Positions 33,901 through 48,100 are shown, numbered from the stretch's first letter. The stretch: DNA of 64,000 bases from Siphonodentalium dalli (GCA_032622095.1 CP136061.1:47003797-47067796); one strand, 5' to 3'. The notes: generated by a model not told the origin, from the letters alone. Numbers and translations are program-made.

Positions 33901-36900
33901 ATCAGACTAAAGGTACGACCTGTAGCCCGTGCTAAAGGATTTAGTCATACAAAGAGTAAAATCCAAGATGGCTGCTGCGGTCATGTTTTTTGGCCGAATG
34001 ACCCCAAAATTAATCGTTTCCAATCTACATGTCAATATTAACATCCATGATAAATTTTATGATGATCAGACGAACAGTACGACCTGTAGCCTGTGCTAAT
34101 GGATTGAATTTTGAAATCAAAGATGGCCACTGGCAGCCATTTTTTTCATCCGAATGACCCCAAAATGACTCGTTCCCATCTACATTCCAATTTCAACAGC
34201 CACGAAAAATATAATTTTTATATTAAAATTAGTTTTTCCTCAAGGGAAGCCCGAAACTGAACTATATGGATTATTATCCTCGGCCTTGTGTTATCAGGAG
34301 GGTTAAAATTTATTGTCCGTTTATTAGCCTACTCCGGTCAATCAGCGACTCCGGTCAATCAGTGCTCGGATTAGCTCACGCATGGATGCGTCCCGTGCAA
34401 ATCTCGCTCTCCTAACAATTCATCTAGCCAGTTTTATTTCCGACTTTTAATAGTAAGATTTGCGAGTCGCGGGGTTGGGAATGGCACCGCCATGGGAGGG
34501 ATCTATGATAGTTCAGTTTCGGGCTTCCCTTGAGGAAAAACTAATTTTAATATAAAAATTATATTTTTCCGCCAAGGAGAAGCCCTTCAACTGAACTATA
34601 TGGAATAGAATGCAAGCCCAGGAGGAGGCAACGAGCAATAAATTTAATATTCCAGTTTGACGGGAATGTACTCTTCCAAACAGATTTCATGTAAATGTGA
34701 TTTAGTCATGAATCGGCTTTGATATGTTATGTGAAAGAGCTCATAAATTCAGATTCCAGCATTGCTCAAGCTTGTACCTCCCCCCTTGTCTTTTGGAATA
34801 AACATCCCAGGCAGTGCCATACCATACGTGCCAGCTATTAGTAGAAACCGAGCAGTAGAGACTTCTTCTTCTGCTGCTGCTTTTCTCTCGTGTCCTGCGA
34901 TGAGAGTGATGGCGGTATTTACTATTTATATCTTCCCAAATAGAAAGCGCTATAGACGGTACGCGACAGCGAGTCTTCCTCACACAGAACAGCCTCCAAA
35001 GGCTCGGGTGCTATTGTCCCGGAGGATTGGTTGCCCGAATCTCCGAGAACGGCACTCTGCCTGCCACGGTCTGCTGATGCAGGACCAGGGGGCGCGAACT
35101 GGTACAGCCCAAGGACTGGTACAGTTGTGTAATTCATTGTAACAAGATTTGACACACATCCTGTGATGAAGTTTTTTCCAAGAGATCGACCCGTGTCGTG
35201 TCCGTACGCAAAGCGAGTTCCCTAGGAACGACAGAATCCTTGACCGACAGTGGGAACCACCGTCGGCCCGAGATCCTTGCTCATCGTCGTCAAAGCCATC
35301 AGACGCCAGGAGAATTATAGAAACTAGAAAGCATGTCAGGATCGACGCCAGCAACAGAACAGCCTGCATCAGGTTGAGGTAAGGTACTAGAGGGAAGCCC
35401 ACACTGGGAATGGCTCGAACGAGGAACAATTGCGCTCGCAGTTAGATTGTAAGGTGTTATTTCCCACCCCAAGGCCAAAATGGCGGAAAAAAGGGAAATT
35501 GAAAGGATCCATTTGACCAGGGAAAGCCCCCCACCGAATCTCCCAAATGCAGGTGGTCCCGACACGCTGACATAAACGTCGATGACATACCACTAGGATC
35601 CCCTGACGGCAGAGGAGCAGGCCTGGACGTATCACTTGGGATGACGTTTCCAGGGGGACAAGACCGACCCTCGTAATGGAGTGGGCCACGGCGCCGTGGG
35701 GAAGCGTCAGAAGGCCAGTTGGCTAGTGCGCTTTGTGCGGCACGGGACAACGAGGCTTCCCCACCCAGAACAGTCGCCAAAGGCGCGGGTGCTTGTGTCC
35801 TGGAGGATTGGTTGCCCGAATCTCCGGAGGACGGTACCCTGCCTCCCACGGTCTGCAGAAGACGGGGCTTGCAGCATGACCAGGGGGGACCGAATGGTTC
35901 CTGCCCGAGTTAAGACTGGTACGTTTGCTCAAAATGTAAAACCATGGACCAACGGGCCCTCAACCAACTATGACAATATCGTGTAAATTCATGAGCAACC
36001 CGTACGGCCATCAAAGTCGAATCTCGTTCGACAATAAGCAAGACAAGACATTCTGTTAGTTATTAGCAAGCATAATATACAAAACATTTGTTAGTTATTG
36101 CAAAACAAGGTTAATAAGGTAAATTCCGTTCTTTACGATGGCCACGTGATCTTACCTGCTAGAAATTAAACCGCAGGTAAGATACTGTCTTTTCTCGGCG
36201 AAGAGGACGATGAGATCCGATTTCTCCTGTGCAAGAACATAGCGGAGTCCTTGCTTACGGTGAGGAGAACGTTTTATACACTTACAGAAAGTCCGCAGAT
36301 GGTGGAGCAGGCCTGGAATATCCCGAGGGAGTATGAATCCAGGGGGACAAGACCCACTCTCGTAATGGAGTGGGCCACGGACCGTGGGGAAGAGTCAGAA
36401 GTCTCAGTCCTTCCCAGGAGACAGGAGCAATTGTTCACGCAGCCTTAAGCAATTGTAATTTTCTAATTCACGAATATTAAACTGTGCACTGTTCCCTCTT
36501 GACAGAAGGTGCATGGTCATAGTAATCATTTATTCAATATTAAACTATTGGAAGGTATATATAAAATCGTTCCCATCGCAGTTAAATTATGGGAATGTGA
36601 AAGTGCCATGGAACATGCATGTTTTGAGGTCTATCCCACAATGACATTGAATTTGAGAAAAACACAACTGATGATTATACAGGCGCAAGTACATCCGTCT
36701 TCTGAATTGCGGTTACATCTGGGAAGAACTGAAGTCTGGTTGGCTGGTGCGCTATTAGTGGCACATGATGAGTCTTCCCCACCCTAAGGCTCAGGAGCTG
36801 TGGCATTCGCCCTTGAAGATTTGTTTTCCAAATCAACGATGGTAGCACCCCGCCAGTCACTGGTACTGGGCAGTGGTCATGCACAATATAAAGGCTTCTT

Positions 36901-39900
36901 TGGGAACGGCGCTTTATATGTGTGATGATACAAATGCTTTCATTTGTGTTATTCATAGAGGTTTTCTATTTACCAGATAATCATGGATACGTAGTAATAG
37001 AAAGAGAAGAGCCATGTTTTGGACTCTTTTGAAATTGGCACTGGCAGGCCTGCCGAATGCAAAATAAATCTGAAGCCGTAACGTATTTGTCGGTTGTCTG
37101 GTTGTGCTTAGGTACCCATAGGTTACACAAACTGTTATATTCAGTATCACGAGAGCCACATACAACTTTGACGCGACCTAGATTTCACAACCTCCAGGTG
37201 AACCGAACCGTCGTTCGCCTCCAATACGCAGGCCTGCAGTGGTCGTGCGCAATATAAATAGAAACACTGTTCATGTAACTGCACTTTATATGTGTGACAA
37301 TACAAATGCTGTCCTTTCTGTTATTTGCCCGATAATCAATTGGATATGAGGCAATAGAAGGAAAAGAGCCATGTGTTGGTCTCTGATGGAAATTATAGTG
37401 GCAGCGGCCCTGCGCAATATAAATGCATTTCCTGTAACTGTGCTTAATACAGGAGTGAAGGCTATTTGACATTTGATCTTTCTATGTGGAAATAGAAGGT
37501 AGAGAGCCAAGTGATGGACTCTGTTGGAAAGGCTATTGACAGTGCATCGGGGGCACATGACAATATAAATGCATAGTAGTTCACCTTGACTATTCACGGA
37601 TTGAAAGCGCAGAAGTATGTCGGTATCAGTGAAAATTTACGCCATATTGATATAGTCAGTTCGTATGTCATTGAGCCTTTGAGGCACTGATACCCTTGTA
37701 CTAGTATGGAACAATTATGGCTGGCCATACATGTTTTTAAGCTCACCATTTTGTATCATTTAAATTCGTAATTTGAATGTATCTACAAACACTAATATCT
37801 GAGGATAACAGTTCAGATGTTGTCTATTTGTTACAGTGAACACGTGGAAATGTCAAACATCAAAATCATCAAAAGTATAAACATTGTTGACTGAAAATTT
37901 ATTGAGACACTGGCTAGCCAATGAATCATTTCAACACTGCGACCATGCTAGGTCACACGGATATGGTGACATGCCACAAGTACTGTCAAGTAGGCCAGCC
38001 AAAGGCTCGCATCCCAAATTTCTCCAAAGAGATCTGACCGCGGACGGAAGTATCCTTGGATATTTAAGCAAACTATAGCTGAAGGTTCAGGCTACTGCAT
38101 TTGCATATCTGTGCACTCATCGAACAGGGAAGTCCATTCTGCAAAATACATTGAGTGATTGCAAAGAAACAGACACAATTGTCACCGAAATAATGACAGA
38201 GTACCGATATGAAGTGATGGAGATCGCCATTCGACAATGGGAACTCAGGCTTCAAGATTCGACGAGAATCACCGAATCGATTCCCATAATGATTCTCACA
38301 AAACTTTACAATTTTCAGTGCCTCATGACTGACATGATTCAGCATTTGATGCTCGCAAAATGAAATGTATTTTGAGCCCTGGAACTTGAAATGAAAATCC
38401 TTGGTGCCCAATCTTGTGTCAGATAATCCTAGTCCCCAATCAAACCAGTTGCACGATTAGTAGCAAGCGGACACTGTCAGTAATACTGGACAGACATGTA
38501 AAGAAAGAGACTATTCAAGAGACACAGCATTATTTGAACACAGGCCATATAATACTATATGTTATAACAAACATAATCTCATTGTTTCTAACGATTGTTC
38601 CGATAATACAATGAGGGAAAGGAAATGGAATCGCAAGAACAGAGTCAGAATTTCAAATAAATATCTTGAAGTCGATGTAACGTTTGCGACGTTCCAAGTA
38701 TCCAAATAAGAGCCATCATGTTAATAGTAATACATTCGGGCTAGCTAAGATATGCAAAAATTAATCGGTAAGCACAATTAATTATAACGACATGTTGTAT
38801 ATGTACAATGATGTTCTGTGATAATCATTTACCAAATGTCGGTTAAGTTCCAGTCGCTCAACTTCAACTTACAATTGAATTAGTTGAGGCAAAAGAAATT
38901 TCATTGGATTACAAGTTCTATCTTGTTTATTAATACATGTAAATTATCGCCAAAGGAGACATTTCTGTCATTGCCAACTTTCTGCGCACTAACAGAGCTG
39001 TTGCAGATACGATTATGTAGTGTACATGAAATGAACGTAGCAAGAAGTCGGCATCATGAAATATAGTTACCACGAAATTAGGAGACTTCGCATACCGTAC
39101 CACGTGGACTCAGAAATCGGACGATTCATGCCACCGTATATGTTGCACAATAATGCAAAATAGGTTCGCTACAAGTAAACGATGTGCGTCTGTAGTCATT
39201 GTCAAAATGGCCATCAATGGCGAAGTTCACAACGTGATTTTGTCGATTCCAATTCCAAAATTTTTTGAGATAAAATGGGTCGATAAAAACACGGAATATT
39301 TATAAATAGCGTGGCGCATACTATGAAACGAAGAGTTTCTGCGCGAACTTATAAATATTAAACGACCGGTTAAGCAACGGATAAATTGCAAGTTTGTGAT
39401 CAACAATAAATATTGAGTTGATAAACTCGCAATAGAGAAATACTTCCTTTAGTTAAAACCACGTCTGATAGGTCCAAGGAGAGAAATAAAACTGGCTAGA
39501 TGAATTGTTAGGAGAGCGAGATTTGCACGGGACGCATCCATGCGTGAGCTAATCCGAGCACTGATTGACCGGAGTCGCTGATTGACCGGAGTAGGCTAAT
39601 AAACGGACAATAAATTTTAACCCTCCTGATAACACAAGGCCGAGGATAATAATCCATATAGTTCAGTTGAAGGGCTTCTCCTTGGCGGAAAAATTTCATG
39701 ATGATCAGACTCAAGGTACGACCTGTAGTCCGTGCTAAAGGATTTAGTCATACAAAGAGTAAAATCCAAGATGGCTTCTGGTGGCCATGTTTTTTGGCCG
39801 AATGACCCCAAAATGACTCGTTCCCATCTACATTACAATTTCAACAGCCATACAAAATTTCATGATGATCAGACTCAAGGTACGACCTGTAGTCCGTGCT

Positions 39901-41442
39901 ATAGGATTTAGTCATACAAAGAGTAAAATCCAAGATGGCTGCTGGCGGCCATGTTTTTGAGCCAAATGACCACAAAAATCATCGTTCCCATCTACATGTC
40001 AATATTAACATCCATGACAAATTTCATGATGATCAGACGAACAGTACGACCTGTAACCCGTGCTAATGGATTGAATTTTGAAATCAAAGATGGCCACTGG
40101 CGGCCATGTTTTGCATCCGAATGACCCCAAAATGACTCGTTCCCATCTACATGTCATTATTAACATTCATGACAAATTTTATGATGATGAGACTAAAAGT
40201 ACGACCTGTAGCCCGTGCTAAATGATTTAGTCATACAAAGAGTAAAATCCAAGATGGCTGCTGGCGGCCATGTTTTTCGGCCGAATGACCCCAAAATGAC
40301 TCGTTCCCATCTACATGTCATTGTTAACATCCATGACAAATGTTATGATGATCAGACTAAAGGTACGACCTGTAGCCTGTGCTAAAGAATTTAGTCATAC
40401 AAAGAGTAAAATCCAAGATGGCTGCTGGCGGCCATGTTTTTTGGCCGAATGACCCCAAAATTACTCGTTCCCATCTACATGTGAATATTAACATCCATGA
40501 CAAATTTAATGATGATCAGACGAACAGTACGACCTGTGGCCTGTGCTAATGGATTAAATTTTGAAATCAAAGATGGCTGCTGGTGGCCATGTTTTTTGTC
40601 CGAATGACCCCAAAATGACTCGTTCCCATCTACATTCTAATTTCAACAGCCATTACAAATTTCATGATGATCAGACTAAAGGTACGACCTGTAGCCCGTG
40701 CTAAAGGATTTAGTCATACAAAGAGTAAAATCCAAGATGGCTGCTGGCGGCCATGTTTTTTGCCCGAATGACCCAAAAAAGACTCGTTCCCATCTACATG
40801 TCATTGTTAACATCCATGACAAATTTTATGATGATCTGACCAAAGGTACGACCTGTAGCCCGTGTCAAAGGATTTAGTCATGCAAAGAGTAAAATCTAAG
40901 ATGGCTGCCGGCGGCCATGTTTTTTGGCCAAATGACCCCAAAATTACTCGTTCCCATCTACATGTCAATATTAACATCCATGACAAATTTCATGACAATA
41001 AGACGAACGGTACGGCCTGTAGCCCGTGCTAATGGATTGAATTTTGAAATCCAAGATGGCCACTGGCGGCCATGTTTTTTTTCCGAATGACCCCAAAATG
41101 ACTCGTTCCCATCTACATGTCAATGTCAACATCCATGACAAATTTCATAATAATCGGACCAAAGGTACGAACTGTAGCCCGTGCTAAAGGAAATTGTTGA
41201 CGCATCACGCACACACGCACACACGGACGACGGATACCAAGCCATGGCAATAGCTCAAACTTTACAAAGTAAAGTTGAGCTAAAAATGTCATTGGAATCT
41301 GATAATATGGGGACAATAAAATCGGATTGAGTACCTTTGAACAATGCCAAAGACAGCAATTATATTATTGGGACATATTACTTACTCTAACCTCTAAACT
41401 CTTTATATTTCGGGACATAATACTTACTCTAACCCCTGACCT

Positions 41443-41478
<36 letters not shown>

Positions 41479-44400
41479 CTTACTCTGCCATTGAGAGAAC
41501 CATTGAGTTGTGACATGACCTCTGACCTCTTTATATATTGGTACATAATACTTACTTTGCCACTGAGAGAACCATTGAGTTGTGACATGACCTCTGACCT
41601 CTTTATATATTGGTACATAATATTTACTTTACCACTGAGAGAACCATTGAGTTGTGACATGACCTCTGACCTCTTTATATATTGGTACATAATACTTACT
41701 TTGCCACTGAGAGAACCATTGAGTTGTGACATGACCTCTGACCTCTTTATATATTGGTACATAATACTTACTTTGCCGCTGAGAGAACCATTGAGTTGTG
41801 ACATGACCTCTGACCTCTTTATATATTGGTACATAATACTTACTTTGCCACTGAGAGAACCATTGAGTTGTGACTTGACCTCTGACCTCTTTATATATTG
41901 GTACATAATACTTACTTTGCCACTGAGAGAACCATTGAGTTGTGACATGACCTCTGACCTCTTTATATATTGGTACATAATACTTACTTTGCCACTGAGA
42001 GAACCATTGAGCTGTGCTGAGACCTCTGACCTCTTTACATATTGGTACATAATACTTACTTTGCCACTGAGAGAACCATTGAGTTGTGACGCGACTTTCT
42101 TTTCCTCATCTGGCAGCTGATTGACCAACTTCAATCTTGCCTAAAAATACAATTCTGGATGAACTACAGTCTATTGTAGGCTAACCCAAGCTTCAGCAAT
42201 ATACAAGGATCTGAGCACATATGGTTGACTAATTTGAGGTTTTAATATGCAGACTTTGTCTGACAATATCGTGCCTCACTTTAAAGGGAAGTGCGTAACT
42301 TACAAGTGCATTCAATTTCAAAATTTAAAGAATGAAACTTTGTGTTACTAACATACCAGTATAGATTTATGACCAGTATACCTATATGAAAAAATCAGAT
42401 TGATACCCTCAACTATGGGGGGGGGGGGAGGGGCAGACAGAAAAACAGATATTATAACAGCAGAATGACCTGTGGTCATTTGTTGAACTTATTTTCTGAA
42501 CATTTCCCAGTAATGGATATGATTCCCTCTGCACTTTTCATCTTCTTTTATTGCCTGAACATCCCTCAAAATGAAAAATAGACTATTCTAATGTATTCTT
42601 TTATAACTGGGTGCAAAAATCCATTCAGTATAGAAAGGGTCGATTGTTGAACCTATTTTCTGAACATTTCCGAAGGGAACTACTCACCAATGAGTATTTA
42701 CTAATGAAAAGGTTAAGTAGTAGAGTGCATTAGGCCATCATAAGTAATCCAGCGATGGTGAAGCTCGTTCAATTCCTGATACGTGCATATTTATTAGCCC
42801 CACAAAGGGAGGGAAGACCCAACAAACCAACCCTGAACTATAGATTTACCTCAGCAGTTAGTTGGCAGTCTTCAGGTACTTGAATCATATGTTCTGTTGC
42901 CATGGAGCACATTATGTTATTTGTTATCTCCGAACAGACTGTCCGCAGTAAATGCCGTGCAAGGTTCTCATTCGTGTAGGCTGAAACATTGGAAAATACA
43001 GACTTTATTTTCAACTAATTTTATCAATTGAATATACTGGAAATAGAATAAATTTCTAATACCAGACAATTCTAATAATTTTTCTTTGCAAATAATGGCT
43101 GCTGAGTTGAATATATTTCAAGTGGTTTAGGATGGGAGATAATTCTGCACATAAATGCCACAGATACCACCAGAACTGAATCGCTATGAAATGTCTGAAT
43201 GGGAATCCAGTGACTACCCACAAGTTAACAGATGGTAAAATACCTTATTCTGTCTCAGGATTCAGAATCAACATCAGGTAAGATTGATCACACAATTGAC
43301 AAACTTGATCTACAAGGACCAGCCAAGACCATATTTTCAGGGTGAAGTGATACTTCCACAAATATAAGCTAAGTGGTCTTTCTCTAGGGTGAAGTACATG
43401 TTGAGAATGGTAGAATTTTACTTCATATTTTATTTATCAGAAGTTGTTACAAACATGAACATTAACCAAAACGAAAGGAAATCCTAAATGTGAGCACACT
43501 TTCACCATGTTCTAACACTGTTTTGGACTATAATTTGCGACACAAATGAATTTGTTTTCAAAGTTCTTTTACCAAACTTCCATCGAGAAAGTGATGAACT
43601 GATACACTGTTCGACATATGAGTTGTAATCTTCATTGTAAAGTGCGATAATCTCAAAATCACAACCGGAATGAGATTAACATTTGAGGACACCTGGCAAT
43701 GTAGCTCTCAGCAATCAGATTCAGGTGTAAACATGCTTCCAGATTGGAGAAATACAGGTGTTAGTGGTTTTATAACACCATAACAGTGGATAAGTGTGTA
43801 CAAACAGAATTGGCACTTCCAACCTGACTTTAGTGTGCCTCGATTTGCAGAATGAAGTCCCAGCGGGTGAATTTAGTGATACTATCCCACATAGCGGGCT
43901 AGCATCACTAAATTCACCCTTTGGGAACCTCATTCTGCATGGCCTTATCACCTATGGGAAACACAGACTCAGATTGAGGTTCCCAAATGGTGAATATTGT
44001 GATGTTCACCCATTGGGAACCTTGATTATGCAATGTGTCGGCTGCCAGTTTGGCATTATAGAGAAATTAAACTAAAAAGAAATAGAATCTATGTGAAGAA
44101 GTTTCTATAGAAATTTGATAATAAAGAAACTTTCAAGAGAAGATGAGGCCTAAGCAGAATGAGGTCCCCAGAGGGTGAATTTAGTGATTCTAGCCTGCTA
44201 TGCGGGATAGCATCACTAAATTACCCTCTGGGGACCTCATTCTGCAAATTACAGGCGCACTAAACTCAGACTTGTGGCACTTGTGAGCAAAGTAAATTAG
44301 CATTTTGCCGATTTTTGTCAGTCAAATTTGGAATTTTAAGGGCGACTTTCACTTCGCATGACTGAAAATTTAGGGTGAAATGAGCCAAACTAAGGTGAAG

Positions 44401-45102
44401 AAGTCAGTCGCATCACCCTCTAGGCTGGCCCCTGTATCTCCATGTACCTTTGTCTTCACTTGATATGACACAAATATAACGCAGAACTTACGCTCAAGGA
44501 GTTTCATGCCCTTCTCAAATTGCTTGACATTTGACCACAACCCGACAATCTTGTCTTGTAGATCTCCATGCATTTTCTTCCTGTCTATTGAACTTGATGC
44601 TCCCGTTGATTGTAAAAAGATGGACTTGGCAACTTCAACAAATTTCTTTGACAAAGGCCTGCAATGTTGTTGAGTTTAAAAAGTTTCTGTAAAACAATAT
44701 TACGTCAACAAATCTTCATAATATTAACAACATATTAGGCCTGAATATCAAAAAGTTGAACAAACTCAAAACCTCCAAACTTACGTTTGCGTAACAAACC
44801 AGGTACCCATTTCAAGTCTAGGTATGACGAAGTATCCACAGTACAAATGGCCTTGCCCATAGGTCACAACTTAGCACACAACTCTGCAGTCACAAGTCAC
44901 TTAACCTCTTCAATGCTAATGACGTTATGACATCAAATGCTGAGCCGTTGATGTAATGGCCATTTTCCACTGGAACAATATAACAGGAATATCACAAAAA
45001 CCATAAATCATACTCAGTTGAAAGGATATTATCATTCTAAATCGTGGAACATCATACACCAGGGTTTCCGCTAGGGAAAAATAAATGGGTCCGGTCCTGG
45101 GT

Positions 45103-45138
<36 letters not shown>

Positions 45139-48100
45139 GGCGGAAGCGACCATGGTTCGCGCATGCATACAAAAATGTTCCGTTTTGCAACAGCGGCGGA
45201 AATGCCAGTTCCATGCATCTGAGACACGGAGAATACACATGCACATGCCATCAGCATGTCACATCTAATCGGCTAACGATGGACGGTAGCAAAGTTTTCC
45301 TACCGACACAATCACGACAGCGGACGGTGCCTTCAGAAACGAACGAGGATGTCAACCAGTGTCCTTCTGTAAACGGTGCTCGCAAAAATGTGCATTCTCG
45401 GACTAAGCACCCAGCGTTTTTTTAAAGGTGATTTACTGATATCTTAGGAATGTGGACAGACATGAAAACTTTGGTGAAATGTGGAGGCCAGTGCAAAGCT
45501 CAAACTGGGATCAGAGTGCTACATCGCTAGTCTCCCCAAGCTGCAAAACAGGGTGGCGGGGGGTAACGTTGCAAGCAAGAGCTATACTATGACCTTCACC
45601 CCAGAATGGCAGTCACGTTATATTAAACTAATTAACGGATCTCTTTCCGGTGGTTTTTAGAACACCAAAGTGGGTGGAACATCCTGATATATAAGTCATA
45701 ACTAAAATTGTACATGCGGGTGGGTGGAGTCGATTTGTGAGTATAGATGTGCGCCATACAAGTATACCCGTTGACCGAGGTCAAGGACGAGTATAGCTCT
45801 TCCGACGTTACCACTCTTCCGTAAAACAATTCAGTCCCACAGGGATGTGCCAATCCCCAAAATAGTCCCGGGCGGGAGGGTCATCGGTTCGATTGGGCGA
45901 CCATGGTTCGCCCAATCTGAAGAAAATTTGGATTATTAGCGCCCGCAAACGCGTTTTCCTTGCATTTCAGGTGTAAAATACACCACAAGGTCTCTGACAA
46001 ATTATCATAAAATAGGGACATTTCATATTTAAAATTTGGGCGAACATAATTTGAAAGTCAGTGTAACTCACCCGGTATAAGTATCCTCTGCATATTCTTT
46101 ATATAAATCCAATTATTTAACAAGTTAATCCGGTACAGTAAACTGAAACGGCGGCATTATATCAAAGGCTGTCTGGGAGAGAACTAACAACAGCGTCACA
46201 CGAACACGTGCCAATCATCGCCTGAGTACTAATCGCGTCATGTCATATTTCCCACGTGATTTCCTTCTTTTTTCTATACACAGTGACGTATATTTACAAT
46301 GTTTATACAACTTCTGTTACGTCACACTTTCATGGAATGGACTTTTAATCGCCTATTCTTTCCGTCTGCTCACAGTTTAACCGCGCCGTGGAAGGGGGCG
46401 GTCCTTCAATTACAATTACTATACGCATGACCGCGTCTAACGTTTCCTCCACCATGCAGTTTCTGAGACATGATTTGAGCTTTTTACTTTTCGAAGTTTG
46501 AGTGAAAAATTTCAATAACGACATCGTTTTGGCTTAGGATCATTGAAACTGAGCATTCCAAATTCAACCCGGGACTTTTAACTCCAGCGCGTGACTTCAG
46601 GTCAGCACGCGCGGAAAGTATTTGATTATGTCGGCTCTTTGTAATAAAATTCACCGGTCATCGCAGACCTTTTGACACCTCATTAATCAAGGCTCCCCAC
46701 GTGCTTTATAGGAGGCATTAAAATGCCACAGACGGCAACATGTCGTCGCTATCAGACATGCAAGATGTCGTTTTCATCAAGAGAACTCGGCACAATTTAC
46801 AATGCGAGTACAGTTGTGATCGTAAAAATGTGCCGGGCGCACCGGTTTGAAAACGTAGTCACTCCCGGGCGATCGTTTTGAGTGGTGGGCGCCCCCGCCC
46901 GGCGTGAGGACATCCCTGGTCCCATTGCTAAGCTAGCAGGGGACTAAACTCGGACTTTCAGCTTGAGTCTCCCATTGCGTAATTGGTAATTCTAATTTAC
47001 AATGAATTTACAATCGCTCTATTGGGCAACTATTCGTGACTTTTTCCCCATGGTTTGAAGGGAATCAAGGGTTTTCCGGATGGGGTCGGAAACCTAAGGA
47101 ATTCAAGGGCTTGGAAAATGTATTTTAGTATTCAAGAATTAACTCCACAGAAGGCGAATTTGGTGACGCTAGAAGACTAGCGCCACTAAATTCACGTTCC
47201 GAGGACCATGTGTAAAATTTTTGAACAGTTATTTACAAAACTTGTTGATGTCGACAACAATCGGAACCATTGTCTACGGCCATATTATTGCAACATGCTC
47301 AGCAATAATTCTGTGGTTTCCTGGAAAATCATTAGGCCCAGAAAAGTATGCAGCTGACGCACGTGAAGCTTGAGCAATTCGGTATACCGCACGGAGTCCT
47401 ATTCAGCGTATTGATGTTTTCCGCCTTTGATGTTTTGCTCCAATGTATTTGCGTGCTATTCTTATTGTTTTTTCGGGAGATGGACTGTGTCGATTTCATT
47501 TTGTCAATATTAATGATAATAAGTGTAGATATATAGCCTGTCGACACAGACAAGACTGAATAAGTTTTTAATAACGTCATTTATTTGTGTATGAGCAGAA
47601 TTTCATGCAACGACCGACGGGGGGAATGGGTCCGTGGGGCAGACCCGCAGCCGGCCTGGCGGAAACCCTGTACACTGTTTGAAAGATCGAGATACAGTTG
47701 TTCCCGTGAAGTATTCTCTGAGTTCCAGTTTTGAATAATGGCCGACTGCTGTGCTGTGCTGAACACAGAGTGACATTATACTTCTGTACTCAGTTCTGAT
47801 GTATAGCAGTCAAGAGGTTAACTTGAAACAAAGCCACTGCTGAGAAACTCAATTGTCCACTGACAGCATTACAAGACAAATATTCTAACCAATGGGCCAC
47901 ATGTACAACCCGCTTGAACTCTCAAATTATTCACTTAAACCAATGATTGCTAATCTACCACAGTCTTTTTTGACCAATAGAATAGCAGTATAGTCATTGA
48001 ATTCGAACAGTCTTCACATACCTGCAAGCTAGGGTCCTGCGAATATTCGATATTCGATAGTCAAATTCGATTCGAATTCGAGTCGAAATTACCAACTCGA

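Larger units (their letters stand above)
33337..41287 (+). mobile_element. Composite tandem-core element (bivalve 'pearl'-like), 8 kb
   Basis: Left end AATGAAAGTGTCAATGACAC then TAGCTCAACTTGGAA. Then come 165-bp core repeats, a cacgcacacacgcacacacg tract, acggacgacgg, and a terminal palindrome at 41252-41281 (arms AGCTCAAACTTTAC). The left end matches the reverse complement of the right end over AATGACAYT and TAGCTCAACTT. Related left ends are seen at 60450 and 61272. The element was enlarged by a later 5.5-kb insertion (34205-39693). The family name is from memory of bivalve repeats, so treat it as an inference. Confidence 0.65.
32251..41337. mobile_element. Family B miniature element split into three pieces by later insertions
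   Basis: The pieces 32251-32530, about 33241-33336 and about 41288-41337 together make about 427 bp and line up in order with the intact copy at 6580-7002 (423 bp). The left end starts TTAAAGACGCATAATCCGATT and the right end is AATCGGATTGAGTACCTTTG. The gaps hold one element at 32531-33240 and another at 33337-41287. Located in UFL1 intron 14. Confidence 0.75.

Noticed and set aside
35457-35849. 130-codon minus-strand frame as a host gene
   Set aside because: Lies inside an inverted-repeat element, is duplicated in diverged form nearby with broken frames, and has no recognisable domain. Kept as part of the element.
41213-41223. Telomere- or centromere-type repeat
   Set aside because: A short CACACG tract of a tandem-core element, not a chromosomal-end repeat.
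41491-42120. 209-codon plus-strand open frame over the 72-bp array
   Set aside because: It is the reverse strand of an array derived from UFL1 exon 14; the coding logic is on the minus strand.
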